A DNA stretch of 64,000 nt. It comes from Marchantia polymorpha subsp. ruderalis. Lineage: Eukaryota > Streptophyta > Marchantiopsida > Marchantiales > Marchantiaceae. The notes under the pieces were generated by a model. The model did no database searches, was not told the origin of the DNA, and worked only from the letters and a program-made list of their open reading frames with translations. The stretch spans positions 20,113,501-20,177,500 of the forward strand of contig AP031355.1 of the NCBI GenBank assembly GCA_037833965.1. Direction: 5' to 3'. A program made the position numbers and the translations under genes. Below, piece after piece: positions 56,265 to 64,000 of the stretch (the stretch's first letter is position 1; each line of letters opens with the position of its first letter).

Positions 56265-56769
56265 TGTAATTTGACTTAAATAAGTTACATCAACATATTC
56301 ATTGAGAAGTAATACAGATTAAAATAAAATACGGCTTTTATTTTTAATCAAGCTCAAACTAGCTAATTTCATTTTTTTCTTTCAATTTACATAATCAAAT
56401 AAATCTTAATCAGATTTTATTTTCAATAAATCTAAAATATCGTTTCTCAATTTGAACAATAATTCAAGTTATTAAAAAAATGAAAAATTATCATAATGAG
56501 TCACACAAGTTGACCTGAGAGAGTAATCAGTTATTTGAGTTGAAGAATTACAACATGAGAAAACTTGCAAAACTCCACACTAGTTAGCACTCAAGCCAAT
56601 TTATCAACAAGGATTATATGTGGATACAGTAATAATAATTTTTGAGTATATAGTAACAAGTCTGATTTGACTCAACAAGAAACTATATTATCTATTTCAA
56701 ACTATATGCAAAAAATTGACAATTTTTTTCCTTATGTTGTGTAAACAGTCAAATTTGAAAAACATTGTG

Positions 56770-57030
56770 AGGAAGCACTCAATCAAACAACCAACACAAG
56801 ATACAGAAATAATGTGGTTCACATTCAGGAAGAGGGCTACGTCCAACAAGATGCTGGTGGACGTAGTGTGATGCTTTACTCTAGTTCTTGTTACAAATGA
56901 CTCTTGTACATGACAGAAGCCGGGATTTCCAACCCCATTCCATGTGAGAGTACTAGCTATATATAACTGGTACTTGAGATTACTCCTTCACTAGAGTTAA
57001 TCTCAACGTGCTGAATCTTACACTTTGTAT
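56770..57030 (+). mobile_element. LTR-like fragment (Copia type), copy 2
   Basis: CAACCAACACAAGATACAG, then AATAATGTGGTTCAC, then GGCTACGTCCAACAAGATG and TAACTGGTACTTGAGATTAC. The motif order matches 26760-27030, and part matches the reverse complement of 30040-30110. No internal coding sequence is present. Ends are approximate. Confidence 0.4.
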
Positions 57031-60000
57031 CAAACAAAATTTGATCATGCAAAAAATAAAACAGTGATTGATTGACATTAAAATTAGATAATTGATAAAA
57101 CTCTTAGAGTGAACATAGTGTATAAAAAGGTATAGTTTAAAATTATTTATATCAAATTTTACTCTAAAAGATCATATTTTAGAGTTTTCTTGTTATCTTA
57201 TGATAATATATGTTTAAAATGTACAAGAATATATCTAACTTGAAATCACAAATGAAAAATCAAGAAGTTGAGGGATGAACCAAGTTGAATTATAATGATG
57301 AATAGTAAAGCAATGATAGATTTCCAACTAAATATACGATGCAAGTAAATCAACTAACTACAAGTATTGGATAGACATGCTATGACAAAATGATCAGGTT
57401 TATCAATAATGAATGTATGAGAAGTTTTAATCATATCACGGTCGACTCTAGATGATGAGAATTATATCTCATAGTTTTTTTATAAAAAAAAATAAGAAAA
57501 AAGGGATGTAGTTTTCAAATTTATTGTTGATGGAGTTTGTAATTTTAACGCTTTTGTAATCTTTATCAGTCAGCTCTATCTGAATCTTGAATCTTGAATC
57601 CGATTTGACCTTTGGATTGGAGTTTGAAATCTGTGGCAATTGCGTACATGAGATACTTTTACCATTGAAGATTTAATATTTGCATTTGCATTTGCTTACC
57701 AGTGAATCATAAATATAATTAGCATTGAGACTGAAATCTTATTTCATTATAATGTATATGAAAAACCATATGATCTTCAATGTAAGCCTATGGCTATTTG
57801 TCTTCAACGACCTACACATCATCAAAGATTTATTTGCTCAGAGTGGCTTTGAAGCAGTCGTTGTGAAGAGTGAAAGCCAAGTCTAATATATTTGATTTGA
57901 ACAATAGATTTTAGTTCAATATCAATTAAAATTAGTAATAGGCAAATAACATATATATTATATTTAACATTGACAGACGAACTATTCCTGTGTGTATGAC
58001 ATTAGTATACATTTTATTTTACTTTGTCTTTGCCATGAATTGTACTTTGAGCCTAGAATGGACTGTTGATATGATTTCAGAATTTCCATTACATCTATAG
58101 TAAATAAATCTAGTGAATTTTTAAGTTTTGGGAATATTCCGAGCTTATAGATTGTAGATTGATATGTATCTGGTATTGAGTTAGAACATCAATCACTTTT
58201 TCAATAATTGTTATAAAAAGTCTTGGTTTGATTAATACCTCTACATCCTGATCTCTCAGTGATATTAAGTACGATCTGTGGGCAAATCTAAATCAAACTA
58301 TGAAGAGTTTTATCGTTAGCTTAGGTTTTAAGAAAACTACAAAACATAAAATATAGCCTAATTTGACATGTTAGATAAGAATATGTAGTTTAAAAACTTC
58401 ACGACGAAAATTAGTGTTTTTATAGCCATAGATGACATATTTCCTTCACAGATAACATGTTACAAAAAACTTGATGAGAAACTAAACCCTTTAATTTCAT
58501 TCTCAAAGCTTGTAGAGTATTTAGCAAACTCCATGGCTACCATGAAGAGATTTATTCAGATAATCGTGCATAAACACAGGGAAAATAATAGAATTCTATG
58601 GTATTTCTTGTCGTATTTCTTGTTGTTGTCTACATGTTTTCAAATTTTATTAAATGTTGTTGAATTTTGACGCTGAAAATATATAAATTAGAGAGTTTTA
58701 AAATAATTCATGATACAAAGGTCAGCTTACTACTTGCGGCTACTTATCATTGAATCAAAACATTAGAAGGTTGAATATGTGAAAGTTGAACCCAAAACTT
58801 GAATGCTGAAACAAACAGCGGGCAGGTTTGTTCAAATGGTTGGCTTACACCCTTCAAGCTACAAAGTGACTTGCTTAGATCCAGTCTGAGCAAGAGACCT
58901 TACAACTGGAGGATGAATTGCTGTTCACGGATGATTAATACTTAGGACTCATTAGTAAGAAACTGTAGATGAAATTTATAAGCTTTCAGTCCCAGAAATA
59001 TCTCATTCACGGAGTTGCAAGAGGGTATAAACTCCAAATCCAGGTTCCCTTATGGAATAGAATAGTTGAGAAATTATGATGGGCATTGACAGGTATGTGT
59101 GTGCATTGGCAGAGGTGAGTCCCAGGGACGAGAGTGAAATCCAACTTTGGTATTGGAAGCAGTTACAGATCAGATCTGTACCGGTCAGATGGACATTCAA
59201 TAACTTGCGACAGGTGCAACTTGTCGTTATTGCAAGTTAGTTATCGCTACCTCAAAACTGAGCAGAAGAATGTCGTGGCAATGTCTAGATGCAATACATC
59301 AATCCGGTAATTATTTACGCATGGAGACGATATGACAGATCTGTTGTACAACGGCATGGCGAGAACAGTGAGAAACGTAAGTTGCCTGATCCGCATACTT
59401 TATTTATCCGATCACTTCAATTCCTATGCACAACAAGGAGTGGATGCGAGAGTACACTCACTCGTGCTGAATAATATGGATTATTAAAAAAAATCATTGC
59501 TAAATATAAGAAGTATCAATATTTATAAAAAATCATATAAGAAGAAAATAATAATAATTGTTGTTTCAGTTTTAACTTGATTGATGATTCTTCATGATTA
59601 AATATGAGAATTTTCTTCAATCTGAGTTAAAAATCAATATATAAAAAAAATCAATCTAATGCAAACATAGCTTTTGATTTTATTCTAATATAATACCATT
59701 GATTTTTAATAATATTTTTGAATTATAAATTAAAGGAATGCATCTACTGATAATAAGCTGGAGTTTGATCTCGTGATCTTGATTAAAGTTTTCTTATTTA
59801 CAAAATTTAATGAAAATCATAATCAATGACTAACTTCTATTAGATTATTTTTTTGGAAAATTAATCTCATTAGAATTGTATCAATGTTGATATCATCATT
59901 GACGTTCAAAACTGACACTCATATTTATCATGTTTTAATCATAATTAGTCACACAGCTTCACAGTGCCTTCTTCCCAATATCGTATTGCCGATACTTATA

Positions 60001-60464
60001 AACGATAAACCTTCTAGTGGGGTATGCGCGAAGCCCGAACAGATGCTGTGGGCGTCGGTTGATGTTTAACCTTTGCCGAGACGAGGGTCAATTTTTTTTT
60101 TGACAAAATAGGGTATGTTTGGACGAAGTCCAAAATAGTAAAATGCAAAGCGCAAAAAGATCAAACCTTTTCTAATGCCCATATGGCGCTACTTGAAGTG
60201 ATTTCATTTTTGTGTAACGTTGATTTATGGCCTTTTTGGAGTATAGCATACTGATTTCAATGTGAATAACTATCTATTATCCAATAATTGAAAGAAAAAA
60301 AAAACAGCCAGTTTGCCCAAGCTTCGTTAAGTGCCGCGCGTGCAACATCCAACTCTACCCGTGCGTCCTCAAGCAAATTGTACTAACTTGTCTCCGTGTG
60401 GTTAGACGGTTTCACTTTAAGCTCTATCATTGAACATCATAAAAATAAAAAATATTAGTTTTTA
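57031..60464. other. AT-rich gene-free region
   Basis: 57031-58780 and 59480-59900 are AT-rich with no supported frame. 58800-59220 is GC-richer and shares short words with the upstream region of transporter copy 3 (GGAATAGA, ATTGACAGGTATG versus ACTGACAGGCATG), so it could be a remnant of a further lost copy, but this is weak. 59890-60430 shows nothing recognisable. Confidence 0.45.
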
Positions 60465-61729
60465 TTGATTATTACTAAAATTATTGAAGTAAGAAGAACG
60501 GAAACGGAAGTAGATGTGATCAGGCAGTCGAGAACTCGCGCGAGAAAAAAGAAGAGGACGAATCGGGAGTTAGTGGCAGCAATATTGTCGGATAGCAGCG
60601 TAGAAAAGACAGTTGCCCCGATTGTGAGTATATCCAAAGTCGCAGTGGATGAGTCAACACAGCCTGTAGGGATGGAAGGATCTTCGGGGGTATTGATCAA
60701 AGTTCCAGCAGAAGCACTAGCAGAACCTTTGAAGGAGGAAATGGAGATAGTCAGTCCGAATTCTCTGTCTTCGGAGCGAACACAGATTGCGGGAAGTGAA
60801 GGAACACCACACCCAAAGACGAGCGAGGAATTGGTAAAGGAGTTAACATTAAGCGACGAAGTACTGGAACAAATTGTTGCACAGGTTGGAAGAACGGTGG
60901 TAGATGCTCCAGACACTGCATTGCCGTCATTTCCTATAGGAGAGGTGATGCCTGCAGAAGAGACGAAGACTTCGGAGGAGAAACCGAAAGAGTTAGTCGT
61001 TTCTTTCCCCGACTTCTTGCAGGATAGTGTGGTCCCATTACTGAAGTATCTGGATGGGAAGAGAGAGAGTTGTATGTTGTGTATGTTGTGTCCAAGGAGG
61101 TAGGATTTTATGTTAAGATGATAAGAAATAGAACGCAGCTCAAGAGAGCACTAGCAGTAAAGAGGGAGTGGGATTCCGCGACTGAATTGGCACGGGAGCG
61201 AGCGGCAAACTTGGCAACCTAGTGCGAGGTAGTGAAGATGACATTGCAGGAGCGAGAAGCCCAGCTTCGAGATAAGGAAATTGAATGCGAAGTACTGCAA
61301 TTGAATCAGGAGAAGGAATCCGGACGATGTGCAGAGTTGGAGGAGACCTGTGGTGGACTTTGCAAGTCTAACAAGAACGGGTAGAAGATGACAGCGGATT
61401 TGCTCACGAGGTTGGAGAAATCCAGAGAAGCATATGATGAGGCAGTTAAGCGATCGGAGTGATTGATCACCACTGCAGAGAAGCAAGAGAAGAAACATAT
61501 CGAGGAACTTGCTACATTAGAGGCCCGAAGAGCCGAAGAAGTTTGCATCGCCGAAGAACTTCGGGGCAAAATTGAAGAGGCGAAGACGGCGGAAGAAGAT
61601 CTTCGTAGCAAGATTTCAGAGATTGAGAGTAAGTGCGAGGCGGAATTTCGACGTGCGGAGGAGCTATTAGCAAGTCTGACAGAGGGGATCCGGAAGCATG
61701 ACAAGAAATTGACGGATTGTGAATCGGCC

Positions 61730-62588
61730 TACAACCTCCGAGCTGACTCTCACTAAGGTTTACCTCTGATGGCTTTGTGGTAGCGCATCATGGTTCTAGA
61801 AGACTAGGATTCATCCTCACACTCATGTCCTAGACACCTTCTCTCACAAACTCTCCATGTATCACTCCAACTCACTCACAAACTCTCCTCACATCACTCT
61901 CTTCACATAAACGCAAACACACGTCGATACTCCAAGATACTCAAAAACTTCACTACTTCATTCCTGAAACAAGTCCTCACACATGACTCTCCAAACTTGC
62001 TTGAGAGGTGATACTCTACCTCTCTATTTATATTACTTGAGAAGTTACCATGGTAACATGTGGTAATTCTCCTAACTTACTTTTATCTAGGTAAATTTGA
62101 CTAACCCACTATACGTGGCAACATGACATTGGCCTATCTAAACCTTCTAGAATTCTCCGGAATTTAAGGTTGAGGTTGCGACATGCCATTGGAAGCTTTA
62201 AAACTTCTACAAGCTTCTTTGCCACTAAGTCAACATTAGACTTAGCTTAGCCAATCATCTTTCATATATTGAGTCAAACCAATCAAATCCAAGTTTCTAG
62301 TTAAATATCTAATCCCTTGGAATCTAGCACTTTTGTATACGACAAAATAGAAGTGCTCACTCTTTGTAAAAGACAAAATAGAAGTGCTCACTCCACTATT
62401 CTAGATCTCCGCTAATTAATCCGCCAACTATAGACATTGTAGCCAAACTTAGCCATGACTAGATAAATTTAGTTATAACTAACTAGTTTAGTCATAACTA
62501 GCTAGACTTAGCTATGCCTTGGCTAATCGTACTTAATCACTTGACCACTTCTAGTACTTAGTACATATGTGCAACACCAGGTCTTACA
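61730..62588. mobile_element. Solo LTR-like element, family X, copy B (~859 bp), inserted in the repeat-family pseudogene
   Basis: It interrupts the pseudogene between codons for CESA and SEVEC, so one side is sharply defined by protein continuity. It aligns from end to end with copy A at 27996-28818. Inferred ends are TACAAC-like and GGTCTTACA, again an imperfect TG..CA-type terminus. A clean 5-bp target duplication is not visible. Most of the ~36-bp size difference from copy A is explained by a 31-bp tandem duplication at 62341-62402. Confidence 0.7.
62341..62402. repeat. 31-bp tandem duplication inside LTR copy B
   Basis: GACAAAATAGAAGTGCTCAC recurs 31 bases later (62341 and 62372). Copy A has a single counterpart. 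Confidence 0.9.
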
Positions 62589-63081
62589 TGCCATAACTTC
62601 GGAGGTCGAATGTAATTTGAAGGTTGAATCGGAATGTTGACGGTTGCGATAGCAGGTAGGTAAGGCGGACATGAGATCGCAAGAGACGCAAAGGAGAATG
62701 GAAAAGGTAGAGGAGGCCTACCGTCAGCAACAAGACGAGACAACCGACGAGTTGAAGTTACGTTTGGAGAAGTGTTTGAACGGATTCGCGATGTGGGGAT
62801 TGCAAACGATGAAATGGCTGAAGTTAGATTCGCTCGAGCAGCGGTTGCTGAGTGCCAAGACTAGCGGATCCGCCGGACACAAACAGATTGTAGAGTAGGT
62901 TAACACATTTTCAAAAGAATTGAATAAGGCGCGCCAGAATATAGAAGTAGAGATTGTAAACGTGTTGCGTAGGCTAGGAGTAGATGTAAGTTCAGATGAC
63001 ACCATAATCGCTACATCGGACGGCACAGCCCCTGAAACCGATTCGCCTCTTGCGGTTGATATCCCAGAGTTGCCATTGTGA

Positions 63082-63520
63082 ATAAAGAGATCAAAGGCTC
63101 TTTCCTTGGGGGGCTTTTCTGTTAATTGGCTTGTCTTGAGTGTAAACCTGTATCCACTGTGTTTGTGTGCTGGTGTGTGATCCAGGCATTGAGCACAGTG
63201 CGCTCCTGTTTGTCAAAGTTACCGCATCAGGAGTTGTGGGTATTCGGCTTGAATGTTCTGAGTAGTCGAGGATCTTGGGATTTAAGCAAGTTCAAGTCTG
63301 AGTATTCGGGTCAGTTTGTCGGGGTGTATGGAATGCTGGGAAGTTTTCCTCCTGAAACATAAGTGTGGAGTCGCAACCGATTCCTAAAGATGTTGATTGG
63401 AAAAGTTTCAAGCTATGGTCATGGTTATGCACTACTTTGCGGGGGTTCGGCTCTAGCTAGGAAGTGTATTCTATGAGTGGCATTGGCCTGAGAAGTGAAA
63501 CTCTTTAATAGAATGCTATT
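63082..63520. other. Tail of the repeat-family locus and spacer
   Basis: The segment after the pseudogene stop begins AATAAAGAGATCAAAGGCTC, which could be its 3' UTR with an AATAAA signal. A 78-codon plus frame at 63126-63362 has no known motif. Confidence 0.35.
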
Positions 63521-63532
63521 CTGTGACAAATC

Positions 63533-64000
63533 GTGACTTTTGTGGTTGTTTCTGTCCTCGTGGGATCGGATCTGTACCATTATGCTCCATTTTGGTATTT
63601 GTCTGTTATTACAGGAATCATCCAAAGAGTTTACTTTTTGTCCAAACTACGGAAGAACGTGGAGGCTTATGTTCATAGTTGTGTTGCTTGTCAACCAAAC
63701 AAGGCAAGTAATCAAAAACCAGTTGGTTTATTACAACCTCTTCCTATTGCCAAACAGCGATGAGAACATGTCTCCATGGATCTTGTATGTGAGTTATAAA
63801 AAACTTTGTAAGGAAATGATTTAGTGGTGATTTTTGTGGACAAATTGAGCAAGATGATTCACATCAGACCAATCACAAAAATAGTGATAGCTCCACAACT
63901 TGCTGAGTTGTACTTAGATGATGTTTTTGTGAATCATGGATTAAGCAAAGTCTTAATCACTGATAGAGGTATTGATTTAACTAGTTTGTTTTAGAAAACT
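63533..64000 (+). mobile_element. Degraded Ty3/gypsy retrotransposon integrase (runs off window)
   Basis: The translated frame shows the integrase zinc-finger tail (VEAYVHSCVACQPNKASNQ), the linker KPVGLLQPLPIAK and the start of the catalytic core (HVSMDLV, FVDKLSKMIHIRP, then LITDRG where the core acidic motif belongs). A TGA stands at 63761 where the family has Trp, and further stops follow (TAA near 63797 and TAA near 63809), so the element is inactive. The preceding reverse transcriptase and RNase H are not visible in the window, so it is 5'-truncated or rearranged. The 3' part lies beyond the window. Confidence 0.8.

Larger units (their letters stand above)
54944..56769. other. AT-rich gene-free region
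   Basis: Stops in all frames throughout. It contains a 40-bp tandem duplication (55186-55257) and a 42-bp AT microsatellite (56221-56262). Nothing else is recognisable. Confidence 0.6.
60465..63081 (+). pseudogene. Decayed copy of a multiplied Marchantia-type coiled-coil repeat-family gene
   Basis: The first open part (60465-61103) has RTRARKKKRTNRELVAAILS, then an acidic Pro-rich stretch, LVKELTLSDEVLEQIVAQVG and SFPDFLQDSVVPLLKYLDGK. The frame shifts near 61075 and continues as a long Lys/Glu coiled coil (KEIECEVLQLNQEKESGRCAELEETCGG, shown here in part; then RLEKSREAYDEAVKRSE, EELRGKIEEAKTAEEDLRSK). In-frame stops lie at 61220, 61382 and 61460. An LTR-like element interrupts it at 61730-62588. 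The same protein resumes after it (QRRMEKVEEAYRQQQDETTD, KCLNGFAMWGLQTMKWLKLD, VEIVNVLRRLG), with more stops at 62638, 62650 and 62896, to a TGA at 63079. I recall very similar predicted proteins in large numbers in Marchantia polymorpha, probably transposon-associated. Function is unknown. Confidence 0.75.

Noticed and set aside
1..64000. tRNA, rRNA or CRISPR arrays
   Set aside because: No tRNA A/B-box pair with cloverleaf, no rRNA core and no regularly spaced repeats were recognised; the window is eukaryotic nuclear DNA. A tRNA scan was not possible here.

Overview
The window looks like nuclear DNA of a land plant, most likely a liverwort of the Marchantia type. The basis is GT-AG introns of roughly 80-450 bases in recognisable plant genes, an AT-rich intergenic background with GC-rich coding islands, plant-specific families (phi-class GST, WAT1-type transporters, Em-type LEA protein), and at 60.5-63.1 kb a decayed copy of a coiled-coil repeat protein that I recall as highly multiplied in Marchantia polymorpha. 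The species call is inference from memory of that family; no search was run.

Layout. 0-11 kb: the end of one unidentified gene, then mostly AT-rich sequence with no gene I can defend. 12.8-14.6 kb (+): a seven-exon multi-pass membrane protein carrying the Ser-x3-His / Asp / His-x3-His signature of the CREST (alkaline ceramidase-like) superfamily, with an apparent one-base deletion in exon 2. 15.5-16.0 kb (+): a broken ARM-repeat fragment. 16.8-18.5 kb (-): a 574-residue orphan protein with two internal repeats. 20.4-21.0 kb (-): a two-exon Em/group-1 LEA protein with TATA, RY and ABRE-like elements directly upstream. 23.5-24.5 kb (-): a three-exon phi-class glutathione S-transferase. 26.8-30.2 kb: a cluster of LTR-like fragments. 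31.5-36.0 kb (-): a 14-exon cation diffusion facilitator of the MTPC4/SLC30A9 type. 37.8-39.6 kb (+): a plastid-type glutathionyl-hydroquinone reductase transcribed divergently from it.

41.1-54.0 kb (-): a tandem array of three nearly identical intronless WAT1/EamA transporter genes plus a fourth, internally deleted relic. Their coding regions are almost the same, while most flanking DNA has diverged, which suggests gene conversion of the coding parts. 54-60 kb is AT-rich and apparently gene-free, with microsatellites and one LTR-like remnant. 60.5-63.1 kb holds the repeat-family pseudogene, split by an ~860 bp LTR-like insertion related to the one at 28 kb, and 63.5-64 kb holds a degraded Ty3/gypsy integrase running off the window end.

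The genes do not form one pathway. Two are glutathione-dependent enzymes, two kinds are membrane transporters, and the LEA gene is a desiccation/ABA-type gene. The exon models were built by hand from splice sites and reading-frame continuity.
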